Numbered from the stretch's first letter, positions 1 through 8,337 are shown. The stretch is 26,845 bases of DNA from CAYTET01 sp964436975 (GCA_964436975.1 CAYTET010000021.1:1-26845); one strand, 5' to 3'. Numbers and translations: made by a program. The notes: generated by a model from the letters alone, not told the origin.

Positions 1-64
1 ATTCCCTTGCTCGTATGGTTCTTTATTTGGGACATTTTCCCTTGATATTGACACAAGTTGAAGA

Positions 65-1855
65 TCAGGGCCGGATCAGACACTGCGGACCATAGCCGAT
101 AAGATCCGTGCGGCCGGCCAGCCTGAGGGCTTCCGCCACCAGCTTATGGTTGGCCGGATAGCTGTACTGCAGAAGGGCCCGCTGCAGTTTTTTGCGGTGG
201 GGATTTTTCTCAATATAGACTTTCTCCATGGTCAGCGGGTTTATACCGGTATAATACATACACGTTGCCACGGTAAAAGGAGTCGGATAGAAGTCCTGGA
301 CCTGCTGGGGTGTATGGTGGATGCTTTTGAGATAGCAGGCCAGCTCGATGGCCGAATCAAGGGTGGCTCCGGGGTGGGAAGAAATAAGGTAAGGAACAAG
401 ATACTGCTTCATATGGTATTCCTTGTTGAGCTGGTCAAAGCGCTGGGCAAAGCGCAGATAGACCTGGGGGTCAGGCTTGCCCATCAGCGACAGCACCTGC
501 GGGCAGATATGCTCCGGAGCGACTTTGAGCTGACCGGAGATATGATGCTGGACAAGCTGCCGGAAAAATGTTTCATCTTTATCGTAAAGCAGGTAATCAT
601 AGCGGATGCCGGAGCGGACAAAGACTTTTTTAACGTTAGGCAGTTCGGAAACGGCCTTAAGAATGGCGGCATAATCGGTATGGCTTATCTGCAGATTGGG
701 GCAGGGCCGCGGAAACAGGCACTGCCGGTTGGCACAGACACCCTGGGTCAGCTGCTTGGTGCAGCTGGGATGGTAGAAATTAGCGGTCGGACCGCCAATA
801 TCATTGATATAGCCCTTGAAATCTTTGTCTTTTGTCAAAAGGACAGCTTCCTGCAGAATCGATTCCTGGGAGCGGGAGGAAATAGTGCGGCCCTGATGGT
901 TGGTCAGTGCACAGAAGGCACAGGAGCCAAAGCAGCCGCGGTTGGCGGTAATGGAAAATTTAACTTCCTTAAACGCGGGTATATCATGATAGCTGGGATG
1001 AAAATCCCGGGTATATGGCAGGGAGTAGGTATCATCCATCTGCTGGCGGGTCAGCGGAAAAGCCGGCGGATTCTGCACAACATAGATATCATCGTATTTT
1101 TCGACCAGGATCCGGGCTGTAACAGCATCATTGTTAGTGTGCTGTATGGCAAAGCTTTCGGCATATTTTACCTTGTCGGTAGAAACAGTTTTGAAATCCG
1201 GCAGGATAATGGCATCGGCGGGCAGATCTGAGATATCGGCGGTGGCATAGACACTACCTCTGATCCAGCTGATGTCTTTGGCCGCCAAACCGCTTTCTAA
1301 AGCCTGGGCGGTCTCAACAACGGAAGTTTCGCCCATGCCATAAAGAAGAAGATCGGCTTTGCTGTCGAGCAGAATCGAGCGGCGGACCGCATCATCCCAG
1401 TAATCATAATGCCCCAGCCGGCGCAGACTGGCTTCAATGCCGCCGATTATGATAGCGCTAGTGGGAAACAGGCGGCGGACAATATTTGAGTAAACGATGG
1501 TAGCCCGGTCCGGCCGGCTGTCCATCTTGCCATTGTCACTGTAAAGGTCGGAGGTCCGTCTTCTTTTAGAGACATAGTAATGATTGACCATTGAATCGAT
1601 GTTGCCGGCTGAAATCATAAAACCGAGCCGGGGGGTGCCAAACTGCTGAAAAGGGGCATCATCATGCCAGTCAGGCTGGGCCAGCATGGCCACCTTATAG
1701 CCAAACGATTCCAGCGTGCGGGTGATGATGGCAGCTCCAAAGGAAGGATGGTCGACATAGGCATCGCCGCAGATATAGACGAAATCGCATTCTGACCAGC
1801 CGCGGCTTGTCATATCCGCCCGGTTTACGGGGAGAAACTGCGTATTTATTTCCAT
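65..1855 (-). CDS. YgiQ family radical SAM protein
   Basis: A 596-residue protein of the YgiQ (UPF0313) radical SAM family. The cluster-binding motif CxxxCxxC is visible as C308, C312 and C315 in the context RGCFGSCAFCAL; it should bind a 4Fe-4S cluster that cleaves S-adenosylmethionine. The N-terminal part carries the family hallmark GDAYVDHPSFG (residues 30-40) and the conserved IGGIEASLRR stretch (137-146). Length is typical. The substrate of the family is not established, so no reaction is assigned. The start at 1855 is preferred over Met15 because the FLP near residues 7-9 is conserved in relatives as I remember them. It is transcribed alone and divergently from glpK. There is no Shine-Dalgarno sequence before the ATG, and its promoter lies only six bases upstream. 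Confidence 0.93.
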   Translation of the reverse strand: MEINTQFLPVNRADMTSRGWSECDFVYICGDAYVDHPSFGAAIITRTLESFGYKVAMLAQPDWHDDAPFQQFGTPRLGFMISAGNIDSMVNHYYVSKRRRTSDLYSDNGKMDSRPDRATIVYSNIVRRLFPTSAIIIGGIEASLRRLGHYDYWDDAVRRSILLDSKADLLLYGMGETSVVETAQALESGLAAKDISWIRGSVYATADISDLPADAIILPDFKTVSTDKVKYAESFAIQHTNNDAVTARILVEKYDDIYVVQNPPAFPLTRQQMDDTYSLPYTRDFHPSYHDIPAFKEVKFSITANRGCFGSCAFCALTNHQGRTISSRSQESILQEAVLLTKDKDFKGYINDIGGPTANFYHPSCTKQLTQGVCANRQCLFPRPCPNLQISHTDYAAILKAVSELPNVKKVFVRSGIRYDYLLYDKDETFFRQLVQHHISGQLKVAPEHICPQVLSLMGKPDPQVYLRFAQRFDQLNKEYHMKQYLVPYLISSHPGATLDSAIELACYLKSIHHTPQQVQDFYPTPFTVATCMYYTGINPLTMEKVYIEKNPHRKKLQRALLQYSYPANHKLVAEALRLAGRTDLIGYGPQCLIRP

Positions 1856-1861
1856 GGCTTA

Positions 1862-1890
1862 ATTATAGAGATTAACCTTTTTGATATCAA
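1862..1890 (-). promoter_or_regulatory. Sigma-A type promoter of the YgiQ gene
   Basis: On the minus strand a -35 TTGATA (1890-1885) is followed by a 17-base spacer and a perfect -10 TATAAT (1867-1862). Only six bases separate the -10 from the ATG at 1855, so the usual start site would fall on the A of the start codon. This predicts a leaderless transcript. Confidence 0.75.
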
Positions 1891-1917
1891 TGTGCATATT
1901 TTTGGTCAGGGGCGGTA

Positions 1918-1950
1918 TATAATTAAAACAGCAGTTTTGAAGAAAAGGAG
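1918..1950 (+). promoter_or_regulatory. Probable -10 and ribosome binding site of glpK
   Basis: TATAAT at 1918-1923 is a good -10, but I find no convincing -35 at the right distance; only weak matches occur near 1893-1900. AAGGAG at 1945-1950 lies 12 bases before the glpK ATG. I see no clear cre (CcpA) box in this spacer. Confidence 0.45.
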
Positions 1951-1962
1951 AATCAACACAAT

Positions 1963-3441
1963 ATGGCTTCCTACATAATGGCAATTGACCAGGGCACAAC
2001 CAGTTCCCGGGCTATCATATTTGATGAAAACCTGAATATTGTAACAACCAGCCAGCAGGAATTTCCCAATTATTTTCCCCAGTCCGGCTGGGTTGAGCAG
2101 AAAGCCCAGGATATCTGGTCTTCAGTGCAGCAGGTCATGAAAAGGGCTTTGGAAAAATCCAAATTAAACCCGGAGGATATCAAGGCCATCGGCATTACCA
2201 ATCAGCGTGAAACAACCATCGTCTGGGACCGTCTGACCGGCCAGCCGGTTTATAATGCCTTAGTCTGGCAGTCCCGGCAGACTTCCGGACTGTGCGACAA
2301 GATAATCAAGCAGGGCTGGGAGCCGATTGTCAAAGCCAAAACCGGGCTTACCATTGATCCCTATTTCTCAGCTTCTAAAATCCGCTGGCTGCTGGATAAA
2401 ATCGATGACGGCCAAACTAAGGCTGAATCCGGCCAACTGGCTTTCGGCACGGTTGACAGCTGGCTGGTCTATCAGCTGACCAATGGCCAATGCCATGTAA
2501 CCGATGTAACAAACGCCTCCCGCACCATGCTGATGAATATTGACCGGCTGTGCTGGGACGAAGAGCTGCTGAAAATATGGCAGATTCCGGCAGCCATGCT
2601 GCCGGAGATTAAACCTTCATCCTGTATTTACGGGACTACTTCTATCCTGGGACCGCAGATCCCCATCTGCTCGCTGATGGGCGACCAGCAGGCGGCCCTG
2701 TTCGGTCAGATGTGCTTTGAATCAGGGCAGGCGAAGAATACCTATGGCACCGGCTGCTTTCTGCTGTTCAATACCGGAACAAAGAGGATAAACTCTAAAT
2801 CCGGTCTGGTTACCACGGTAGCCTGGCAGATTGATGACGAAGTCAATTATGCCCTGGAGGGTTCGGTGTTTGTGGCCGGGGCGGCAATTCAGTGGCTGCG
2901 GGACGGTCTGAAGGTAATTGATAATTCTTCCCAGACCGAAGAAATAGCCCTGAGTCTGCAAGACAGCGGCGGAGTTTATGTCATCCCGGCCTTTACCGGG
3001 CTGGGGGCTCCTTACTGGCAGAAAAACTCGCGGGGAGCCATGTTCGGGCTGACCCGCAGCACCACTACTGCCCATATCATCCGGGCCACGCTGGAGTCAC
3101 TGGCTTATCAGTCATACGATGTAATCAGCGCCATGACGGCCGATACCGGCGTCCGGCTGGATAATCTGCAGGTGGACGGCGGGGCCTGCCGCAATAACTA
3201 TCTGATGCAGTTTCAGGCTGATCTGCTGCAGAAAAATATTCTGCGGCCGGTGGTTTTTGAGACAACTGCCATGGGGGCAGCCATGGCCGCCGGTCTGGCC
3301 TGCGGGCTGTTCAAAAATAAAGAGGAGCTGAAGCGCTGCTACAGCGTGGACCGGCTTTTCAAGCCGCAGATGGCACCGGATCAGGCAGCCGCTCTTTTAG
3401 CCGGCTGGAACCGGGCCATCAAGGCCACAATGATGTTTTAG
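1963..3441 (+). CDS. glpK: Glycerol kinase
   Basis: Phosphorylates glycerol with ATP to sn-glycerol 3-phosphate in the cytoplasm, the entry step of glycerol use. The 492-residue length fits the family. The N-terminal FGGY-kinase phosphate loop IDQGTTSSRA is at residues 8-17, the catalytic aspartate is D241 in GDQQAALFGQ, and the C-terminal domain holds PAFTGLGAPYW (342-352) and VDGGACRNN (404-412). In low-GC Gram-positive GlpK a histidine 14 residues before this aspartate (His232 in Enterococcus casseliflavus) is phosphorylated by HPr; here that position is Ser227, so this enzyme probably escapes that control. No glycerol facilitator or glycerol-3-phosphate oxidase or dehydrogenase gene lies next to it. 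It heads a gene run with the NusG-domain, Gx and TSCPD genes. Confidence 0.97.
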   Translation: MASYIMAIDQGTTSSRAIIFDENLNIVTTSQQEFPNYFPQSGWVEQKAQDIWSSVQQVMKRALEKSKLNPEDIKAIGITNQRETTIVWDRLTGQPVYNALVWQSRQTSGLCDKIIKQGWEPIVKAKTGLTIDPYFSASKIRWLLDKIDDGQTKAESGQLAFGTVDSWLVYQLTNGQCHVTDVTNASRTMLMNIDRLCWDEELLKIWQIPAAMLPEIKPSSCIYGTTSILGPQIPICSLMGDQQAALFGQMCFESGQAKNTYGTGCFLLFNTGTKRINSKSGLVTTVAWQIDDEVNYALEGSVFVAGAAIQWLRDGLKVIDNSSQTEEIALSLQDSGGVYVIPAFTGLGAPYWQKNSRGAMFGLTRSTTTAHIIRATLESLAYQSYDVISAMTADTGVRLDNLQVDGGACRNNYLMQFQADLLQKNILRPVVFETTAMGAAMAAGLACGLFKNKEELKRCYSVDRLFKPQMAPDQAAALLAGWNRAIKATMMF

Positions 3442-3459
3442 GCTGAAGGAAACAGCATA

Positions 3460-3864
3460 ATGAAGCCTTCCGCAATAAAACAGCTGTTAAATAAAAGCGA
3501 CCGCTGGCTGGTCGCAATCATTCTTACGGCCACGCTGGCTTTGGCCGGGGTGATGTATGGCGTAATGAAATGCGGTGATTCCGGCACGGCTAAAACCGCG
3601 GTTGTCCGCTATGACAGTAAGATCATCATGCGCCTTGACATGACAAAAGACGGCACTTATACCGTTCAGGGCGCTTTGGGTGATGTGACAATTGAGATTG
3701 CCTCAGGCCGGGTCAGGGTCGAAAGTGAAACTTCACCGTATCATCTCTGCTCCATTCAGGGCTGGGTTTCCCATTCGGATACGCCGATAGTCTGTCTGCC
3801 CAATAAAATAACGGTCACTATTGAAAACGGCGGCAGCAGTGATGTGGATGTGATTGTGCAATGA
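3460..3864 (+). CDS. NusG domain II-containing membrane protein
   Basis: A 134-residue protein with a short basic N terminus, one hydrophobic segment (about 17-36) and an extracytoplasmic beta-rich domain. The pattern C97-x3-G101-W102, then VCLPNKITV with C112, is the signature of the NusG domain II family (DUF1312 type); the two cysteines could pair or bind a ligand. These proteins are unrelated in role to full-length transcription factor NusG. The gene follows glpK by 18 bases with GAAGGA at 3445-3450, and its stop overlaps the ATG of the next gene (ATGA), so the two are almost certainly cotranslated. The same pair, NusG-II plus Gx transporter, recurs in Bacillota; from memory a similar pair (eetA/eetB) belongs to the flavin-based electron-transfer locus of Listeria. 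No ndh2, apbE or other partner of that pathway is in this window, so that role is conjecture. Confidence 0.8.
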   Translation: MKPSAIKQLLNKSDRWLVAIILTATLALAGVMYGVMKCGDSGTAKTAVVRYDSKIIMRLDMTKDGTYTVQGALGDVTIEIASGRVRVESETSPYHLCSIQGWVSHSDTPIVCLPNKITVTIENGGSSDVDVIVQ

Positions 3865-4358
3865 AGGTCCGCCGTCTGGTCAGCCAGGCTATGCTGCTGG
3901 GACTGGCCATTGTCATCCAGCTTGTCGAGCCGCAGCTGCCGCTGCCTGTAATGGGCGTCCGGCTGGGTCTGGCTAATATAATAGGGCTTATTGCCCTTAT
4001 CATATACGACGAAAAGAGCCTGGTGTTGATTAATCTTTTACGTGTGTTGTTATCTGCTCTTTTGCGTGGTACAATCTTAGGCACAGGCTTCTGGCTGAGT
4101 CTGGCGGGAACGGGGCTGTCAAGTCTGGCTGTTATCGTTGCTTACCGCCACAGCCATCTGTCATTGATTGGTCTGAGCATCCTGTCCAGTGTTACGCATT
4201 GCCTAGGTCAGATTCTGATGGTCTGCCTTCTGTACGGCAGCATCTATCTGCTGTCCTATCTGCCGCTGATGTGGCTGCTGTCACTGGTAACCGGATTTCT
4301 GACAGGCTATATCAGCCTGAAGGTTCTAAAGCTTTTGAAAAGGGAGGTCCCGCGATGA
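3861..4358 (+). CDS. Gx transporter family membrane protein (heptaprenyl diphosphate synthase component I-like)
   Basis: A 165-residue, very hydrophobic protein with about five membrane spans. The N-terminal stretch with PLPVMGVRLGLANIIGL (27-43) and the following INLLRVLLSALLRGT are typical of the family named Gx transporter or heptaprenyl diphosphate synthase component I. Such proteins resemble the substrate-binding S subunits of ECF transporters; the old enzyme name is probably misleading, since no prenyl synthase catalytic motif is visible. It overlaps the NusG-II gene upstream by four bases and the TSCPD gene downstream by four bases (ATGA at 4355-4358). The substrate cannot be told from sequence; a quinone or flavin-related cargo would fit the family contexts I know, but that is inference. 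Confidence 0.75.
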   Translation: MKVRRLVSQAMLLGLAIVIQLVEPQLPLPVMGVRLGLANIIGLIALIIYDEKSLVLINLLRVLLSALLRGTILGTGFWLSLAGTGLSSLAVIVAYRHSHLSLIGLSILSSVTHCLGQILMVCLLYGSIYLLSYLPLMWLLSLVTGFLTGYISLKVLKLLKREVPR

Positions 4359-4620
4359 ANNNNNNNNNNAATTCTCATACAACCCGCATAACACCTGCTC
4401 CACCCGTTTTGATTTTGATATTGAAGATGACACAATCAGGTCGCTGCACGTTGAAAACGGCTGCTCGGGCAATCTGCAGGGTATCGCACGGCTTTTGGAA
4501 GGAATGAATATTGATGAAGCAATCAGCAGATTGAAAGGCATCCGCTGCGGCCGGAAGGATACTTCCTGCCCCGATCAGATGGCGCTGGCTTTAGAGCAGT
4601 TTAAAGCGGCCCATAACTAA
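4355..4620 (+). CDS. TSCPD domain-containing protein, interrupted by assembly gap
   Basis: Downstream of the N run, the frame ending at the TAA at 4618-4620 encodes 82 readable residues (from 4372) of a small TSCPD-family protein. Cysteines stand in the expected places: NTCS, NGCSG, IRCG and the name-giving TSCPD. Similar domains occur at the C terminus of B12-dependent ribonucleotide reductase and as free-standing proteins of about 85 residues of unknown function. The ATG at 4355 overlaps the preceding gene's stop, with AGGGAGG just upstream as ribosome binding site. With exactly ten Ns the start is out of frame with the rest. A true gap of 2, 5, 8 or 11 bases would restore the frame; 2 would give a start of the form M-K/N-x-F-S-Y, as expected for the family. 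I treat this as an intact gene with a missing patch. Confidence 0.82.
4360..4369. other. Assembly gap (10 N)
   Basis: Ten undetermined bases fall directly behind the start of the TSCPD gene. The number is probably a placeholder, because a ten-base gap breaks a reading frame that is otherwise perfect on both sides. Confidence 0.95.
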
Positions 4621-4640
4621 AAGCGGATACTGACAAGCTG

Positions 4641-4663
4641 AGTTGCATCAACTTGTTTTTTTT
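4641..4663 (+). terminator. Probable weak intrinsic terminator after the TSCPD gene
   Basis: AGTTG (4641-4645), loop CAT, CAACT (4649-4653), then TG and eight T. The stem is only five base pairs, so termination may be partial and the ABC genes just downstream could be reached by read-through; I find no good promoter between this hairpin and 4683. Confidence 0.5.
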
Positions 4664-4682
4664 CAGGGGGAAATATATTTGT

Positions 4683-6470
4683 ATGAAACATCTAAGATTT
4701 TTGCTGCGTCATATCAAACCGGTTTTAGGCCGGCAGCTGGCGGTTTTCCTGGTGGTTATTCTTTATGTATCGATGTGTCTTTTTACACCGCTGTTGTTCA
4801 GTTTTCTAATTGACAATATCATTGACAAGGAGCCCATAACCAGCGGACTGTTCATTTATATTGCCAACGTTTTGGGCGGTGTAGATTATCTGCATGACAA
4901 TCTGTGGCTGGGCGGCATTGTGCTGGTGGCAGCCAATTTAATCGGCGGCGGTGCGGTCTATTTAAGAGGCCGGCTCAACAGTGAAGTGTCTGAAATCACC
5001 TGCGAGAGCATCCGCAATGAACTGTACAACCACATGCAGCTATTGCCTTACAGCTATCATGTCAAAGCCCAGTCCGGCGATCTATTGCAGCGGTGCACTT
5101 CGGATGTCGACACCATCCGCCGTTTTCTGGCGGGCCAGATGGCTGAAATGTTCTATGCCGTCGTCATCGCCATATTTGCCGGCAGCATTCTTTTTGGCAT
5201 CAACACCAGGCTGGCCTGGTTTTCGATTATCTCACTGCCGCTGATTTTTGCGGTGTCCTTCTTATTCTATAAAATCATTAACAAGAGTTTTAAGCGGGTT
5301 GATGAAGCCGAAGCTGTTCTAACCAGCGACGCCCAGGAAAACATGAGCGGTCTGCGGGTTGTCCGCGCTTTTAACCGCGAGCAGTATGAAATTGATAAGT
5401 ATGACAAGAACAATCAGAAGTTCACGGCTGAAAACTTCACCTGCATCCGCCATCTGGGCAGTCAGTGGGGCCTGGGCGACTTTTTATGCATGGCCCAGAT
5501 CGGACTGACGGTCTTTATCGGCATTTACGAATGCGTTGCCGGCAATCTGACCATCGGTAACTTTTCTGTATTCATATCCTATGAATCAATGATTATCTAC
5601 CCGATGCGCAGTCTGGCCCGCATTATTTCCGATATGGGCCGGATGAACATCGCCATTGACCGCATTCAGGAAGTGCTGGATGAACCGGTTGAAGATATGA
5701 ACAGCGGACTGACCCCGCCGATAGAAGGCAATATCGATCTGCAGCATGTCAGCTTTCAATATGATGACGGCACTACCCCGGTACTGAAAGATATCTCATT
5801 CAGCATCAAGAAAGGGCAGACGGTTGCCATCATGGGTCCGACCGGTTCAGGCAAAAGTTCGCTGGTTCATCTGCTGACCAGACTGTATGACTACACCGGC
5901 GGCTCGATAAAGATCGACGGAGTGGAGCTGAACCAGATTCAGAAGCACTACCTGCGCCATAATATCGGCATCGTGCTGCAGGAGCCTTATCTTTTTTCCA
6001 AGACCATCTATGAAAATATCCGCATCGCCAACCCTACGGCCAACCGGGCCAAAGTTGAGCAGGCGGCCAAGGTGGCCGCCATCAGGGATGTCATCATGGA
6101 GTTTGACCGCGGCTATGACACGCTGATCGGGGAAAAGGGCGTTACCCTTTCCGGCGGTCAGAAACAGCGCATCGCCATTGCCCGCACCATCATCAATGAC
6201 TGCCCGATTGTAATATTTGATGACTCCCTGTCAGCCGTTGATACGGAAACTGACGCCGCCATCCGGCAGGCCATCAAGTCGTTATCCGGCAGTCTTACTA
6301 CCATAATTATTGCCCACCGGGTATCTTCGGCGCAGAATGCGGACCGCATCATTGTCTTAGAGGACGGTGTTGTCACCGAAAACGGCACGCATAAGCAGCT
6401 GCTGCGGCATAACGGGCTTTATAAGCGGATCTATAATATCCAGACCGCAATTGATAACGGAGGTGAGTAA
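4683..6470 (+). CDS. ABC exporter half-transporter, subunit with degenerate catalytic site
   Basis: A 595-residue half-transporter: six-span membrane domain (about 10-330) fused to an ATP-binding domain (about 350-595). Walker A GPTGSGKSS is at 385-393, the Q-loop glutamine is Q433, the signature LSGGQ is canonical (489-493), Walker B ends D513 and the next residue is D514 instead of the catalytic glutamate, and the H-loop is H545. That Glu-to-Asp change marks the degenerate-site subunit of heterodimeric exporters of the TM287/288, BmrCD and LmrCD type. The ATG at 4683 is chosen over one at 4653 because it follows AGGGGG at 4665-4670 and gives the normal family start. The partner gene begins two bases after its stop. 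Cargo (drug, lipid or peptide) is not deducible. Confidence 0.93.
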   Translation: MKHLRFLLRHIKPVLGRQLAVFLVVILYVSMCLFTPLLFSFLIDNIIDKEPITSGLFIYIANVLGGVDYLHDNLWLGGIVLVAANLIGGGAVYLRGRLNSEVSEITCESIRNELYNHMQLLPYSYHVKAQSGDLLQRCTSDVDTIRRFLAGQMAEMFYAVVIAIFAGSILFGINTRLAWFSIISLPLIFAVSFLFYKIINKSFKRVDEAEAVLTSDAQENMSGLRVVRAFNREQYEIDKYDKNNQKFTAENFTCIRHLGSQWGLGDFLCMAQIGLTVFIGIYECVAGNLTIGNFSVFISYESMIIYPMRSLARIISDMGRMNIAIDRIQEVLDEPVEDMNSGLTPPIEGNIDLQHVSFQYDDGTTPVLKDISFSIKKGQTVAIMGPTGSGKSSLVHLLTRLYDYTGGSIKIDGVELNQIQKHYLRHNIGIVLQEPYLFSKTIYENIRIANPTANRAKVEQAAKVAAIRDVIMEFDRGYDTLIGEKGVTLSGGQKQRIAIARTIINDCPIVIFDDSLSAVDTETDAAIRQAIKSLSGSLTTIIIAHRVSSAQNADRIIVLEDGVVTENGTHKQLLRHNGLYKRIYNIQTAIDNGGE

Positions 6471-6471
6471 A

Positions 6472-8328
6472 ATGAGTCAGGCTGAATTTAAAGAGCAGGA
6501 ATATAACACCGATTCATTGGATTTTTCCCTCTGGAAAAAGATTATCGGGATGCTCGGCACCCGCAAGAAGAACCTGTATATTCTTTTTGTCTTTAATGTT
6601 TTATTGGCGGGATGTGATGTTTTCCGGCCGGTAATGGACAAGTATGCCCTGGATTATTTTGCCACGGCCGATACGATTAACGGCAATGAAGTCATCTGGT
6701 ATGGCATCGCCTATTTTCTCTTTGCGGCTTTTTCCGGAATGCTGGTCTTTCTGTTTGCCCGCCAGTCCGGCCGGATTGAGACCGGTTTTTCCTACGATAT
6801 CCGCAAAAAGGCCTTTGCTCATCTGCAGCAGCTTTCCTATTCATACTATGACAAGACGCCAACCGGCTGGATAATGGCGCGCATTACCTCCGATGTTCAG
6901 AGGCTGGCCGATATTCTGGCCTGGTCGCTGATGGATTTTATATGGGGCTTCAGCACGATGATCGGCGCTACGGCCGTCATGCTTTATGTTGACTGGAAAC
7001 TGGCTTTGATCGTATTGGCAGTTGTTCCGATTCTGGCTTATATCTCGGTCTGGTTTCAAATAAGAATACTGAAAAACTACCGCGAGGTCAGAAAGATCAA
7101 TTCGACTATCACCTCGGCTTTCAGTGAAAGCATCTCCGGGGCTAAGACAACCAAAACACTGGTTTTGGAAGAATCTAATTTTAAAGAATTCAAGGAAAAG
7201 ACCGGGAACATGCGTCACCATTCCATCCGGGCCGCTATTTTTAGTTCTACCTTCATGCCGATTGTCATCGGACTTTCTGCCATTTCAACAGCCTTTATCC
7301 TCTGGGATGGCGGCAATAAGGTCATTCTGCAGGTGATGCAGTTCGGCACGCTTCTGATGTTTACCGAATATGCCACCCAGTTTTTTGAGCCGCTCAAGCA
7401 GATTGCCCGGCTGATGGCCGAGCTCCAGCTGGCCCAGGCCAGCGCCGAGCGGATTATCTCGCTTCTGGAAACGCCGGTTGATATTGTCGATACCCCGGAA
7501 GTTATTGAACAGTATGGTACGACCCTTGAGCCGAAAACCGAAAACTATCCGCCGCTGTATGGCGATATTGAATTCAGCCATGTTGATTTTTACTACAATG
7601 AAAAAGAGCCGGTGCTGAAAAATTTCAATCTCAAGGTTAAAAAAGGGCAGACAGTTGCCCTGGTCGGCCAGACGGGCAGCGGCAAGAGTACGATTGTAAA
7701 CCTGCTGTGCCGTTTCTACCAGCCGGTCAGCGGCGAGATCAAAATTGATGGTGTTGACTACCGGCAGCGCTCCTTAGGCTGGCTTCACAGCAATTTAGGC
7801 TATGTGCTGCAGGAACCGCATTTGTTCAGCGGCACTGTCAGGGAGAATATCCGCTATGGCAAACTTGATGCCACTGATGAGCAGATCATTGCCGCCGCCA
7901 AGCTTGTGGATGCCGATTCATTCATCAAAAAGCTTGATAAAGGCTATGATACCGAAGTAGGGGAAGGCGGCAGCCGTCTGTCCACCGGGGAAAAGCAGCT
8001 TATTTCCTTTGCCCGGGCGGTGGTGGCTGATCCGGCGCTGTTTATCCTTGATGAGGCGACTTCTTCAATTGATACGGAAACCGAAAAAGTCATTCAGAAT
8101 GCCATTACCAGCATTCTGAAAGGCCGGACCAGCTTTGTGGTCGCCCACCGGCTTTCAACCATTGTTAATTCGGATATCATTCTGGTCATCAAAAACGGCC
8201 GGATCGTGGAGAAGGGCACTCATAAGGATCTGATGAAGAAAAAGGGCGCTTATTACCGGCTTTACACTACCCAGTTCAATGAACAGCTGCAGAATGAACT
8301 GCTCGGTATCTCCGACCGGCTTGACTGA
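6472..8328 (+). CDS. ABC exporter half-transporter, subunit with catalytic glutamate
   Basis: A 618-residue half-transporter with the same layout as its neighbour: membrane domain about 20-340 and ATP-binding domain from about 360. Walker A GQTGSGKST is at 399-407, Q-loop Q447, Walker B D527 followed by the catalytic E528, and H-loop H559. Its signature is LSTGE (503-507) rather than LSGGQ. This complements the upstream subunit: the consensus ATP site is built from this subunit's Walker motifs and the partner's LSGGQ, while the other site is degenerate on both sides. The start at 6472 follows a near-perfect GGAGGTGA (6459-6466) that overlaps the end of the first gene. The insertion around 378-398 of the longer open frame (EQYGTTLEPK and following) between the two domains is typical of this subunit class. 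It ends at a strong terminator. Confidence 0.94.
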   Translation: MSQAEFKEQEYNTDSLDFSLWKKIIGMLGTRKKNLYILFVFNVLLAGCDVFRPVMDKYALDYFATADTINGNEVIWYGIAYFLFAAFSGMLVFLFARQSGRIETGFSYDIRKKAFAHLQQLSYSYYDKTPTGWIMARITSDVQRLADILAWSLMDFIWGFSTMIGATAVMLYVDWKLALIVLAVVPILAYISVWFQIRILKNYREVRKINSTITSAFSESISGAKTTKTLVLEESNFKEFKEKTGNMRHHSIRAAIFSSTFMPIVIGLSAISTAFILWDGGNKVILQVMQFGTLLMFTEYATQFFEPLKQIARLMAELQLAQASAERIISLLETPVDIVDTPEVIEQYGTTLEPKTENYPPLYGDIEFSHVDFYYNEKEPVLKNFNLKVKKGQTVALVGQTGSGKSTIVNLLCRFYQPVSGEIKIDGVDYRQRSLGWLHSNLGYVLQEPHLFSGTVRENIRYGKLDATDEQIIAAAKLVDADSFIKKLDKGYDTEVGEGGSRLSTGEKQLISFARAVVADPALFILDEATSSIDTETEKVIQNAITSILKGRTSFVVAHRLSTIVNSDIILVIKNGRIVEKGTHKDLMKKKGAYYRLYTTQFNEQLQNELLGISDRLD

Positions 8329-8337
8329 AATCAAATC

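Noticed and set aside
1..64. Tail of an upstream gene or a terminator for the YgiQ gene
   Set aside because: No open frame, hairpin or T-run can be supported in these 64 bases; TTGACA-like bases near 47-52 have no matching -10.
146..1231. Open frame of 361 codons on the plus strand opposite the YgiQ gene
   Set aside because: It lies wholly antisense to a clear radical SAM gene, has no ribosome binding site and no family features; long antisense frames are expected from this codon usage.
3861..4358. Prenyl diphosphate synthase function for the Gx protein
   Set aside because: No aspartate-rich prenyl synthase motif is present; it is an integral membrane protein resembling ECF S subunits.
4199..4507. 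Open frame of 102 codons running through the N gap
   Set aside because: It reads the Gx and TSCPD genes out of frame. The true frame after the gap contains the TSCPD motif and its cysteines.
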